Source: Fibrobacter sp. (lineage in GTDB: Bacteria > Fibrobacterota > Fibrobacteria > Fibrobacterales > Fibrobacteraceae). Taken from it: a stretch of 34,807 nucleotides of DNA. Shown one piece after another: positions 1 through 7,304 of this stretch (position 1 is the stretch's first letter; every line of letters starts with the position of its first letter). A program made the translations under genes and the position numbers. The notes beneath the pieces are model-generated. The model had not been told where the DNA came from. It did no database searches and saw only the letters and a list, made by a program, of their open reading frames with translations. Location: assembly GCA_024399065.1 (NCBI GenBank), contig JAKSIB010000034.1, forward strand, positions 1 to 34,807, given 5' to 3'.

Positions 1-1202
1 AGAGAAGCGCCACCACCGGTAGAAGTGTGGGTGACCTTCTTGTCTGCGCCGTACTTCTTAGCTGCAGTTGCGGTATCGCCACCACCGATCACGGTGATTG
101 CGCCGGCTGCGGTAGCTTCGACGATAGCGTCAGCCATAGCCTTGGTAGCCTTTTCGAATGCTTCGAATTCGAACACGCCTGCAGGGCCGTTCCAAACGAT
201 GGTCTTGGAGGACTTGATAGCGTCAACGAAGAGCTTGGTGGATTCTGCACCAACGTCGAGGCCCATCCAGCCAGCCGGAATGCCTTCAGCGTCAGAAACG
301 CACTTGGTAGCAGCGTCAGCAGCGAACTTGTCAGCAGCAACGTAGTCAACCGGGAGGATGATTTCCTTGCCAGCTGCCTTAGCCTTAGCAACCAGTTCCG
401 GAACCAGCTTTGCGCCTTCTTCGTCAAACAGAGAAGAACCGATTTCAATGTTGTTCATGACCTTCTTGAAGGTGAATGCCATGCCGCCGCCGATGATGAT
501 CTTGTCAGCCTTGTCCAGGAGGTTGTTGATGAGCTGGATCTTGTCTGCAACCTTAGCACCGCCGAGGATTGCGAGGAAGGGACGCGGGGGGTTGTTGAGA
601 ACCTGGTCGAATGCCTTGAGTTCCTTGTTCATGAGGAAACCGGCAGCGCGCTGCGGCAGTTCAACACCAGCCATGGAGGAGTGTGCGCGGTGTGCAGTAC
701 CGAATGCGTCGTTAACATAAACGTCAGCGAGCTTGGTGAGAGAAGCGCGGAATGCCTTGACAGCTTCCTTGTCAGCCTTGATCTTTTCTTCGGTGCCGTC
801 AGCGTTCTTGACCTTGCGCTTGCCTTCTTCTTCGATGTGGAAGCGGAGGTTTTCGAGGAGGATGATGTCACCCGGCTTTGCAGCAGCGCAAGCAGCTTCA
901 ACTTCTGCACCAACGCAGTCAGAGAGGAACTTAACCGGCTTGCCGATGAGTTCTTCGAGCTTCTTAGCAACCGGAGCGAGAGTGAACTTCGGGTTCACTT
1001 CACCGTTCGGGCGGCCGAGGTGAGAAGCGAGAACAACGGAAGCACCCTTATCAAGAGCGTACTTGATAGTGGGGAGAGCAGCTTCGATACGCTTGGTGTT
1101 GGTGATTTCACCAGTGACCTTGTCCTGCGGAACGTTGAAGTCAACACGGATGAACACGCGCTTGCCAGCGAGTTCGAGATCTTCAATAGAAAGCTTTGCC
1201 AT
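1..1202 (-). CDS. pgk: Phosphoglycerate kinase, 3' end cut by window edge
   Basis: Reversibly transfers phosphate between 1,3-bisphosphoglycerate and ADP in lower glycolysis, in the cytoplasm. The minus-strand frame opens with [20 protein letters not shown], followed by the substrate-binding RVDFNVP segment and the [10 protein letters not shown] motif near residue 60. Later come the [10 protein letters not shown] hinge region, the WNGPAGVFE segment and the glycine-rich GGGDT and TGGGASL nucleotide-binding motifs. About 400 residues are visible; the family is usually 390-420 residues, so only about 20 C-terminal residues are missing. The ATG at 1202 is preceded by an AAGGTG ribosome binding site about 7 bases upstream. 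The identification rests on many family motifs and is secure. A long plus-strand open frame over the same region is a codon-bias shadow. Confidence 0.97.
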   Translation of the reverse strand, partial: MAKLSIEDLELAGKRVFIRVDFNVPQDKVTGEITNTKRIEAALPTIKYALDKGASVVLASHLGRPNGEVNPKFTLAPVAKKLEELIGKPVKFLSDCVGAEVEAACAAAKPGDIILLENLRFHIEEEGKRKVKNADGTEEKIKADKEAVKAFRASLTKLADVYVNDAFGTAHRAHSSMAGVELPQRAAGFLMNKELKAFDQVLNNPPRPFLAILGGAKVADKIQLINNLLDKADKIIIGGGMAFTFKKVMNNIEIGSSLFDEEGAKLVPELVAKAKAAGKEIILPVDYVAADKFAADAATKCVSDAEGIPAGWMGLDVGAESTKLFVDAIKSSKTIVWNGPAGVFEFEAFEKATKAMADAIVEATAAGAITVIGGGDTATAAKKYGADKKVTHTSTGGGAS

Positions 1203-1242
1203 GATTAGCACCTTCTGGTTAGAGTTAAAATTTACGGGTGGA

Positions 1243-1271
1243 AATATAGCAAAAGGCAAGTCTTACGGCAA
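1243..1271 (-). promoter_or_regulatory. Probable sigma-70-type promoter of pgk
   Basis: On the minus strand a TTGCCG -35 box (1266-1271) and a TATATT -10 box (1243-1248) are separated by exactly 17 bases. Transcription would start near 1236, giving a leader of about 34 nt before the pgk ATG. The boxes match the consensus at 4/6 and 5/6 positions. Confidence 0.55.
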
Positions 1272-1449
1272 AATTCAAGCCCAAAATCGCCTCCACTTTT
1301 GTTTGTAAACTTAAATTTACATAGCGGTTTATTTTCGTTACTTATAAAAAACATATATGGCCATTTAACGTTCCCGATTTGTTCTTTTTTTTTCGTTATA
1401 GGCTTTCTTTTTATATATTTCGGTGAAAATAGGACATTGGAGTTATATA

Positions 1450-2496
1450 ATGAAACGTTCTCTTTTACTGGCTATTTGCCTCTCTGTAGTATCAGCATTC
1501 GCTGGTGCATATGATATTGATGAATTTACCGCTAAGGACAAGGGCACTCCCGACGAATACATCACCGCAGAATTCGGTGGCAAGCTGAAGGTCGCTCCGG
1601 CTGACGAAGTCGAAAGCCTCCAGAGCGGCCGCCTGGTCGTCCGTCAGAAGTTTGTCGACCCGTTTAGCGACGGCGACGCAACCTACCAGCTCTTCCAGGG
1701 CGCCGCTGGCGACCTCTCCTCCATGACCGCTCTTTCCGCAGACGGCGTTGACTATTCCAAGTTGGTTTCCGCCAAGCTTTACAAGCGCAAGGGTATGAAG
1801 GTTTCCGACGACGTTGAAAAGGTTTATTTCGACGGTAAGTCCGTTTATGCTCCGGGTCTCTCCAGCGCAATCGTTTTCATTGACGGTGCTGCAGTCTCCC
1901 TTAAGGCAAGCGACAATGCCGCTGCTTCCGAAGAATCTGAAGAATCCGAAGAATCCACCGAAACTGCAGCTGCTAGCAGCTACGATGATGACGAATGCGA
2001 TGCAGATGACGATGATTGTGACGAAGATCTTTCCAAGTACAGAACTAACGCCCCCATCGACGACTCTGCCGACGACCGCGACTATGCTGCAAGTGGTGCC
2101 GCAACCGACATTACCGGTCGTTTCGGTATTGCTGATGAAGTCCGCTTCTGGACCGCAGTTGGTCTTTCTGCATTGGCCGCAGCAAGTATCGTCATCGGCG
2201 TTACCCAGCACTCCACCGCCAACAAGGCTATGGACAACTACGACAAGCTTAACACCATTTACAGCGCTATCATGAGCGACTGTAAGGGCGACAAGTCTTG
2301 CGAAGAAAAGGTCCTTCAGAGTGGCGAACTTGATATTAACAACAGCGGCGAAAGCATGAAGTGGACCGTTATGGACCTCAAATCCCGCATGGACACAAAC
2401 CAGAAAACCCATGATTCCTACGCCCTCGCCCGTAACCTCTGGTTCGGTCTCGCAGGCGCATCTATCGCAGGCGCTGTCGTTCTCTTTGTATGGTAA
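1450..2496 (+). CDS. Secreted/membrane protein with acidic linker, unknown function
   Basis: I do not recognise a family. The 348-residue product starts with a signal peptide (MKRSLLLAICLSVVSAFAGA). An extracytoplasmic region of about 140 residues follows. Next is a low-complexity linker near residues 158-200, first Glu/Ser-rich, then Asp-rich with two cysteines. A hydrophobic helix lies at about 228-247 and a second at the extreme C-terminus (about 328-347). Between them is a roughly 80-residue region with a Cys pair in a CKGDKSC context. The ATG at 1450 is chosen over an upstream in-frame ATG at 1423 because it has GGAG 7 bases upstream and begins the signal peptide. Its last codons overlap the folB start by 7 bases, so the two are probably co-transcribed. 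Confidence 0.8.
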   Translation: MKRSLLLAICLSVVSAFAGAYDIDEFTAKDKGTPDEYITAEFGGKLKVAPADEVESLQSGRLVVRQKFVDPFSDGDATYQLFQGAAGDLSSMTALSADGVDYSKLVSAKLYKRKGMKVSDDVEKVYFDGKSVYAPGLSSAIVFIDGAAVSLKASDNAAASEESEESEESTETAAASSYDDDECDADDDDCDEDLSKYRTNAPIDDSADDRDYAASGAATDITGRFGIADEVRFWTAVGLSALAAASIVIGVTQHSTANKAMDNYDKLNTIYSAIMSDCKGDKSCEEKVLQSGELDINNSGESMKWTVMDLKSRMDTNQKTHDSYALARNLWFGLAGASIAGAVVLFVW

Positions 2497-2855
2497 TTAG
2501 CAAGGGTAAAATCTCAATCCAAGACCTCCAGTTCGACTGCATCATCGGGACCCTCCCCGTTGAACGCGAGAACGAACAGCCTATTGTATTGAACGTTTCC
2601 ATTTGGTTGGATTTTACCCTGGCAGCCCGTAACGAAGATCTGGCTCATTCCATAGACTATGCTCAATTGGCGGAAGACCTGAAAGGGTTTGTCCGCCTTT
2701 CTTGTTTCCAGTTGGAAGAAACCTTGGTTGTGGAAACAGCCAAGTACATTCTGGAACACTACCCCAAGGCCGAAGCCGCAGAAGTGTCCGTCAGCAAGCC
2801 CATGGCAATTCCTAACTGCAGAGGCGCAGTCTCTACAGTAAAAATCTGCCGCTAG
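2490..2855 (+). CDS. folB: Dihydroneopterin aldolase
   Basis: Converts 7,8-dihydroneopterin to 6-hydroxymethyl-7,8-dihydropterin and glycolaldehyde in folate biosynthesis; cytoplasmic, usually an octamer. The 121-residue length is typical. Visible family features are the N-terminal strand IQDLQFDCIIGTLPVERE, whose Glu25 aligns with the catalytic Glu of characterised enzymes (Glu22 in S. aureus). The helix after SIDYAQLAEDLKGFV and the VSKPMAIPN segment, whose Lys103 aligns with the catalytic Lys100, also fit. The ATG lies inside the last codons of the preceding gene (ATGGTAA), suggesting translational coupling. No other folate genes are adjacent. The stop codon overlaps that of the convergent comM gene. 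Confidence 0.93.
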   Translation: MVISKGKISIQDLQFDCIIGTLPVERENEQPIVLNVSIWLDFTLAARNEDLAHSIDYAQLAEDLKGFVRLSCFQLEETLVVETAKYILEHYPKAEAAEVSVSKPMAIPNCRGAVSTVKICR

Positions 2856-4384
2856 GACCTAAAGGATCTGTAGCGTAAAGCTTCAGACAGATCTAGAATT
2901 TCAACAGATTCAGCGTTGCGCAGGTCGGCTATGGTTCTTGCAACCTTAAGCAACCGATAATAGCCTCTGGCACTTAAATTCATTTTATCCGCAGCAGAAA
3001 TGGCAAATCGTTCTGCTGCGTTTGTCATTTTACAGGAAGACTTGGCAAATTCAGAGGTCATGTCAGAATTCGCCTTGAAGTTAGTCCCCTTGAAACGTTC
3101 CTGCTGGATTGCCCGAGCAGCAAAAACGCGCTTACGGATGTCCGCGGATGACTCCCCCGTATTCTTCTTAGCAAACATTTCTACCTCCACCGGAGGCACA
3201 CTCACCTGAATATCGATACGATCTAACAGCGGGCCAGAAATACGCTCCTGATACCGTTTGCGGGCATCAGGAAGGCAAGTGCAGCTGCGCTTGGGATCCA
3301 TAGAATAACCACAGGGGCAGGGATTCATGGCGGCGCCCATCATAAAGCGGGCTGGCCACACGACAGACCCGCTGACACGACTGACCGTGATAGCGCCTTC
3401 CTCCATAGGTTCGCGGAGGGCCTCCAGAACCGCACGATTGAATTCAGGCAGTTCATCAAGAAACAGCAAACCATTATGCGCTAGGCTCGCCTCCCCTGGA
3501 CGTAAACGGCCTCCCCCACCCACAAGAGAAACCATGGATGCAGAATGGTGCGGCATACGAATCGGCCTGCTAAGGACAGGTTTAAAGCCATCGGCATCCC
3601 CCAAAAGCCTTGCGCAGGAATGAATTCTTGTGGTCTCAAGAATTTCGGCATCCGTCATCTCGGGCAGAATGCCTGGAAGGCATTTCGCACAAAGCGTCTT
3701 GCCGGCGCCCGGAGAGCCAACCAAAAGGAAATTGTGGGCGCCGGCAGCCGCCACCTCCAAAGCTCGTTTTACCCCTTCCATTCCCACCACATTTTTAAAA
3801 TCAGGCACATCAAAATTTGCACAAACATTCCGAAGCCCCTTCAACCCAGATGACGCTACCGCTTTTGAAACAGCCCCATTTTCCAACAAATTAACACACT
3901 CATCCAAAGAATCCGCACATACATACCGAACTCCATCTACCAAGGAAGCCTCACTTTCATTTGCGCGGGGAATCACCAAAACGCTTCTCGGGTCAGAAAC
4001 CAGATCCATGGCAATAGAAAGTACCCCACGCACAGGCTTCAGCAATCCATCAAGTGAAAGTTCACCAACAAATACAAAGCGTTCCAAATCAGGAACTTCA
4101 ATTTCCTCCGTAGCCACTAAAAGACCAATAGCCAGAGGCAAATCCAAGGCGCTGCCCTCTTTACGCAAATCCGCGGGCGACAGGTTCACCGTGGTGCGGA
4201 AACCTGTCACCACCTTGCCTATGGAACGAATAGCCGAAACCACACGTTCCCTAGACTCCCTTACCGCATTGTCCGGCAATCCAACCAAAGTAAATCCAGG
4301 CAACCCCTGCGAAGCATCAACCTCGACATTCACAGGAATTGCTTTAATACCAAACAAGCAGTAAGAGCGGATTCGACGAAACAA
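2852..4384 (-). CDS. comM: ComM/YifB family AAA+ ATPase (Mg chelatase-like)
   Basis: ComM proteins are hexameric branch-migration helicases that help integrate incoming DNA during natural transformation. The 510-residue product has the usual order. An N-terminal ChlI/Lon-S16-like domain holds VGLPDNAVRESRERV near 34-48 and NLSPADLRKEGSALDLP near 67-83. The AAA+ domain has Walker A GSPGAGKT (223-230) and Walker B LLFLDE (306-311). A Cys cluster (356, 358, 368, 370) follows, then the LDRIDIQV segment and the C-terminal lid. The start is TTG, preceded by AGGCAGG about 6 bases upstream; no better ATG exists. It begins 11 bases after the spoVG stop and is probably co-transcribed from the spoVG sigma-54 promoter. 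Its TAG overlaps the folB TAG in a shared CTAG. Confidence 0.92.
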   Translation of the reverse strand: MFRRIRSYCLFGIKAIPVNVEVDASQGLPGFTLVGLPDNAVRESRERVVSAIRSIGKVVTGFRTTVNLSPADLRKEGSALDLPLAIGLLVATEEIEVPDLERFVFVGELSLDGLLKPVRGVLSIAMDLVSDPRSVLVIPRANESEASLVDGVRYVCADSLDECVNLLENGAVSKAVASSGLKGLRNVCANFDVPDFKNVVGMEGVKRALEVAAAGAHNFLLVGSPGAGKTLCAKCLPGILPEMTDAEILETTRIHSCARLLGDADGFKPVLSRPIRMPHHSASMVSLVGGGGRLRPGEASLAHNGLLFLDELPEFNRAVLEALREPMEEGAITVSRVSGSVVWPARFMMGAAMNPCPCGYSMDPKRSCTCLPDARKRYQERISGPLLDRIDIQVSVPPVEVEMFAKKNTGESSADIRKRVFAARAIQQERFKGTNFKANSDMTSEFAKSSCKMTNAAERFAISAADKMNLSARGYYRLLKVARTIADLRNAESVEILDLSEALRYRSFRS

Positions 4385-4395
4385 GATATACCTGC

Positions 4396-4713
4396 CTAAG
4401 CTACAGAAGCCTGATACTTTTCAAGGACACAGTTTTCAATATGTTCACGAAGCTGGCGGGTAATGGGATTGCAAATAGAGCGGAAATCTTCGCCCTTGTA
4501 GAAAGGGTCGTTGGGATAACCCACGAACAAACCGTTTTCGCCATCCATCACGCGAAGGCCGCGAATCAACATCTGGTCATTCAGCACCACCGTTGCAAGG
4601 CCCTTCATGTGGCCAAGACTGGGGCCTTCCTTAAACGGAAATACCTGAACGTTTGTAACAGCAAGACATTCAAACTGGGATGTCTTTTCCTCTTCTTTTT
4701 CATTCTTTGCCAT
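4396..4713 (-). CDS. spoVG: SpoVG family nucleic-acid-binding regulator
   Basis: SpoVG proteins are small site-specific DNA/RNA-binding regulators found in spore formers, spirochaetes and other phyla. This 105-residue copy has a charged N-terminal extension of about 17 residues. The family core follows: VTNVQVFPF, then GLATVVLNDQMLIRGLRVMD, then GENGLFVGYPND and the helix ICNPITRQLREHIENCVLEK. The ATG at 4713 has a strong AGGAGG site 4 bases upstream. It is the first gene of a probable operon with comM. The upstream region carries a perfect sigma-54 consensus and a palindromic operator-like block, so regulated expression is likely. The family is clear; the target in this organism is unknown. 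Confidence 0.93.
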   Translation of the reverse strand: MAKNEKEEEKTSQFECLAVTNVQVFPFKEGPSLGHMKGLATVVLNDQMLIRGLRVMDGENGLFVGYPNDPFYKGEDFRSICNPITRQLREHIENCVLEKYQASVA

Positions 4714-4788
4714 ATGGCCTCCTAATTTGATTTTTCATCGTTTTGGCGCCGCACCATTGCAGTCGCCATCCAACGACGAGGCCATAAA

Positions 4789-4805
4789 TGCAAAACCCGT
4801 GCCAA
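4789..4805 (-). promoter_or_regulatory. Sigma-54 (RpoN) promoter of spoVG-comM
   Basis: Read on the minus strand the site is TTGGCACGGGTTTTGCA. It matches every defined position of the bacterial consensus YTGGCACGRNNNTTGCW, with -24 GG and -12 GC ten bases apart. The predicted transcript start is near 4778, leaving a leader of about 65 nt. The same motif precedes the FISUMP gene at 27130-27146. Confidence 0.8.
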
Positions 4806-4860
4806 GACAGGAATTGTTGTTTTTTTTCTAATAAATTCAAAAGATCACAATGATCAAAGA

Positions 4861-4904
4861 TGATTAAAACGATTAAATTAATCAGTAATCAATCATTTTA
4901 ATCA
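4861..4904. promoter_or_regulatory. Nested palindromic operator-like block upstream of sigma-54 promoter
   Basis: The outer arms TGATTAAAA (4861-4869) and TTTTAATCA (4896-4904) are perfect inverted repeats. Inside lies a perfect 13-base palindrome, GATTAAATTAATC (4871-4883). A TGATCA palindrome is at 4851-4856. The block sits about 55-100 bases upstream of the -24 element, where enhancer-binding activators of sigma-54 promoters usually bind. It also lies just upstream of the divergent gene at 4943. The assignment as an activator site is inference. Confidence 0.5.
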
Positions 4905-4942
4905 GTGGTCAAGAACAACCAATACTTTGCTATTTTATCAAT

Positions 4943-5491
4943 ATGATTTTGAACGCAAATATGAACTGGACTCCAAACCAGGGAATTCAACTTCCCGTGG
5001 TTCTTGCAGAAGTAAACATTACAGCAGACAAACTCCAGGTGGACTTCTCCGTAGAAGAACCCGACAATTGTTTTCGTGCAGAAGTCCGGGAAGACAACGG
5101 CAGAAGTTGGGAAGATTCCTGTGTGGAAATCTTTTTGCAGAACCCTGCCAACCGCGAGGAATACTTCAATTTTGAAACCACAAGCCGCGGCCACGTTCTT
5201 GCCGCGCATGGTCCCGACCGTAACAATCGCGAAGTTCTCCCTCAAAGCGAAATCAACAAAATCATCCGAACCAAGCAATTAGCCAGCGTCGCAGGGAACC
5301 TGATTTGCTGGGGTATGAGCATCCGCATTCCTGCCAGCATTTTTGGCTTGAGTAGTTTCGAAGGTTGCGTCCTACGCGGAAATCTCTACAAGTGTGGTGA
5401 CAAGTCCAAGACACCCCATTACTTGAGCGCCTTCCCCATTGAAACAGAAAAACCGGACTTCCACCGTCCGGAATTTTTCCAGGAATTCTAA
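4943..5491 (+). CDS. Carbohydrate-binding family 9-like (DOMON-type) protein
   Basis: A 182-residue protein built from a single beta-rich domain resembling CBM9/DOMON-like modules. The hallmark stretch runs from about residue 45 to 75: a Phe-rich strand, EVREDNGRSWEDSCVEIFLQ, then YFNFETTSRGHVLAAHG. This corresponds to the 'W-D-D-x-E-I-F-L…Y-Y-x-F-x-x-x-x-x-G' pattern of the family. A second half has WGMSIRIPASIFG and RGNLYKCGD, also typical. No signal peptide is seen, so it is either cytoplasmic or exported by another route. The start is uncertain: ATG at 4943 or ATG at 4961 (MNWTPNQ), neither with a clear ribosome binding site. It is transcribed divergently from spoVG and converges on the thioesterase gene with an 8-base gap. 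Confidence 0.72.
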   Translation: MILNANMNWTPNQGIQLPVVLAEVNITADKLQVDFSVEEPDNCFRAEVREDNGRSWEDSCVEIFLQNPANREEYFNFETTSRGHVLAAHGPDRNNREVLPQSEINKIIRTKQLASVAGNLICWGMSIRIPASIFGLSSFEGCVLRGNLYKCGDKSKTPHYLSAFPIETEKPDFHRPEFFQEF

Positions 5492-5499
5492 GAGATTTT

Positions 5500-6255
5500 T
5501 TATTTCATCTTGATTTTCATTTCAAAGACCACACGATGGTCATCATCTTCAATTTTCATGTAGGTGGCGCCCTTATGGTCAGCACGGAAAATCGTAAGCA
5601 TCATACCTTCCAAGGATTCGCCAAGGAAATGAACCTCCATTTCTGACGGAGTGCAAAGTTCCCAGTCGGCAGCGGCAAAGACATTCATGGCCAGCTTCAC
5701 ATACTCGATGTTGTTCATGTGGTGGGACATATCGATGTGCTGCGGCAGAACACGTTGCTGGTAGATTTCCTCGTACTCTTCGGGAGTCACTTCAAACTTC
5801 GTGAACTTGTCATCAAGAACCGGCTCCGGGAAATTCTCCGTGGGAAAATCCACAGCTGACAATTTCATGGGACGATGACGATTCAAATCCAAGCAGCAAG
5901 CTTCCTGTACAGCAAGGACAATGGGTTCTCCATCAACCGTTGTAACCGCCGTATTTTCGTAAGTACGAATCAGGCCGTTATTCGCCGGGAAGGATGTAGT
6001 CACCACCTTGTCGCCCCAGAACGGGCGCTGGAAAAACTTGAACTTGGCCTTGGTAATAACCCAGTAGCCACCCTTCTCCTTCACAAAGAAATTGTCCTGC
6101 TTAATCTTGCCGAAGTTCTCGGTAAAATTATCCTGAACCATGAGCACAGTCTGAGCCACACCCATTTTTCCGGATACGTCAATGTAAGCCGACGTAATGG
6201 TACGCGGTTTCTGGAAAACTAGAGGATTTTTAGCAAGAGAATAAATGTCGATCAT
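5500..6255 (-). CDS. Acyl-ACP thioesterase (FatA/FatB family)
   Basis: Hydrolyses acyl-acyl-carrier protein to release free fatty acids. The 251-residue product is a tandem double hot-dog protein. The N-terminal hot-dog carries GYWVITKAKFKFFQRPFWGD near residues 62-81 and a strand ending in VTTVDGEPIVLAVQEACCLD. The C-terminal one has the catalytic-type motif PQHIDMSHHMNNIEYVKL near 176-193, matching the D-x-N-x-H-x-N-N pattern of FatA enzymes. Length and motif positions suit bacterial members (about 240-260 residues). The ATG at 6255 has GGA about 7 bases upstream. Three 7-bp repeats lie just upstream of the start. The chain length released cannot be read from the sequence. Confidence 0.9.
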   Translation of the reverse strand: MIDIYSLAKNPLVFQKPRTITSAYIDVSGKMGVAQTVLMVQDNFTENFGKIKQDNFFVKEKGGYWVITKAKFKFFQRPFWGDKVVTTSFPANNGLIRTYENTAVTTVDGEPIVLAVQEACCLDLNRHRPMKLSAVDFPTENFPEPVLDDKFTKFEVTPEEYEEIYQQRVLPQHIDMSHHMNNIEYVKLAMNVFAAADWELCTPSEMEVHFLGESLEGMMLTIFRADHKGATYMKIEDDDHRVVFEMKIKMK

Positions 6256-6265
6256 ATAGGGTCCA

Positions 6266-6286
6266 GGTTCGAGACTCGAGGTTCGA
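6266..6286. repeat. Heptamer tandem repeat, CCTCGAA family
   Basis: Three 7-base units on the plus strand: GGTTCGA, GACTCGA, GGTTCGA. Read in the direction of the thioesterase gene, the array is a rotation of (CCTCGAA)n, the unit found before nadA at 27256-27276. It ends 11 bases upstream of the thioesterase ATG. Confidence 0.75.
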
Positions 6287-6359
6287 TAATTAACACTCTA
6301 AATATAATTGCTATTCTTATAAAAAGAGTTTGCCACTAGTCGGATTTTTTTGCAACAAT

Positions 6360-7103
6360 CTAAAGCTTCAGTCGTAACACTCGCACAGGGCGATTATTAC
6401 CACAATACAGTTCAGGGCAAAGGCATTCCTCGCCTGTGGCCATAAAACCGCATTTTTCCATGACGCGGCCAGAAGCCGGATTGTCTACAAAATGTCCGCT
6501 GACAACGCTTGCATATTGGCCCTGTTCACGCATATAATCAAGCATCAACTTCAAGGCCTCGGTACAGTGGCCCTGATTCCAATAAGACTTTCCTACCCAG
6601 TATCCTATGGTCGGTTCGTCCCCAACAGCAGGCAGCCCGCAATCGCAGGAAGGACCATAGCCCATGGCGCCAATGACATCGCCGGATTCCTTAAGCACAA
6701 TGGCCCAGGTGCTGTCGTTTCTAAAGACGTTCTGGATAATGCTTAAGCTTTCTTCCGCCGACTCGTGAGGTTTCCAGCCGGCACGACGACCGATGTCAGG
6801 ATCTGAAGCCAGTTCAAATAGGCGGGACGCGTCGCCGTCTTCCCACGGGCGCAGGAATATTCTTTCGGACTGCAGTCTCAAATATTCAAAGCGATACTGT
6901 TGCAAAATTTCGGGATATTTTTCCCGGTCCACTTCACTCAGGAACATTTGCTTTTCGCGAATCCAGCGTCCCCGATCGCCATACATCTTACGATAGACCA
7001 CATAGTCTTCTTCCGTTTCGGAATGCTTGGCCACAGACTCTACGCAGTAGTAGAGATTCTTGAAATGACGATAAATACCATTGATAACAAGTTCACGAGT
7101 CAT
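6360..7103 (-). CDS. DUF1653-GNAT fusion acetyltransferase
   Basis: A 247-residue two-domain protein. Residues about 8-65 match DUF1653: GIYRHFKNLYYCVESVAKHS, then VVYRKMYGDRGRWIREKQMF. Residues about 80-247 are a RimJ/RimL-like GNAT N-acetyltransferase beginning RIFLRPWEDGDASRLFELA. The acetyl-CoA-binding region GYWVGKSYWNQGHCTEALKL and a late HFVDNPASGRVMEKCGF segment are typical of the family. GNAT enzymes move an acetyl group from acetyl-CoA to an amine, often a protein N-terminus; the substrate here is unknown. The ATG at 7103 has no clear ribosome binding site. It follows a terminator downstream of glgE and so is probably transcribed on its own. Confidence 0.85.
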   Translation of the reverse strand: MTRELVINGIYRHFKNLYYCVESVAKHSETEEDYVVYRKMYGDRGRWIREKQMFLSEVDREKYPEILQQYRFEYLRLQSERIFLRPWEDGDASRLFELASDPDIGRRAGWKPHESAEESLSIIQNVFRNDSTWAIVLKESGDVIGAMGYGPSCDCGLPAVGDEPTIGYWVGKSYWNQGHCTEALKLMLDYMREQGQYASVVSGHFVDNPASGRVMEKCGFMATGEECLCPELYCGNNRPVRVLRLKL

Positions 7104-7107
7104 GTTT

Positions 7108-7156
7108 TAAAAATAAGAAAAACGCCGCGGGCCGAATGCCGCGACGTTCTTTTTAT
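7108..7156. terminator. Bidirectional hairpin terminator after glgE
   Basis: The stem AACGCCGCGG (7121-7130) pairs with CCGCGACGTT (7139-7148) with one mismatch. A T-run follows on the plus strand (7149-7156) and a T-rich tract follows on the minus strand, so it can act both ways. It would end glgE transcription about 150 nt beyond its stop. Confidence 0.75.
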
Positions 7157-7178
7157 TAATTTCTATGAATTCTTCTTA

Positions 7179-7304
7179 AGCGCAGATTAGATGCGTAGCA
7201 TTTTCTTAAGCGTAGATAATCAAGCTAGACAAGGCGCGAAAGCTCGTAGCGTATAAAACATACGTGAGAGCTTGAGCAACGAAGTATAGCGTAGATTAGA
7301 TGCG
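7179..7304. repeat. Imperfect palindrome flanked by direct repeats at glgE 3' end
   Basis: Two 17-base copies of AGCGYAGATTAGATGCG (7179-7195 and 7288-7304) differ at one base. A partial third copy starts at 7208. The right-hand copy contains the glgE stop codon. Between them, 7225-7289 forms an imperfect palindrome. Its outer ends are CTAGAC/GTATAG, its inner arms AAGCTC/GAGCTT and CGTAT/ATACG, with an AAAAC loop. It resembles a REP- or MITE-like element; no other copy was seen in the window. Confidence 0.6.

Noticed and set aside
27..1208. Plus-strand open frame opposite pgk
   Set aside because: pgk is unambiguous on the minus strand.
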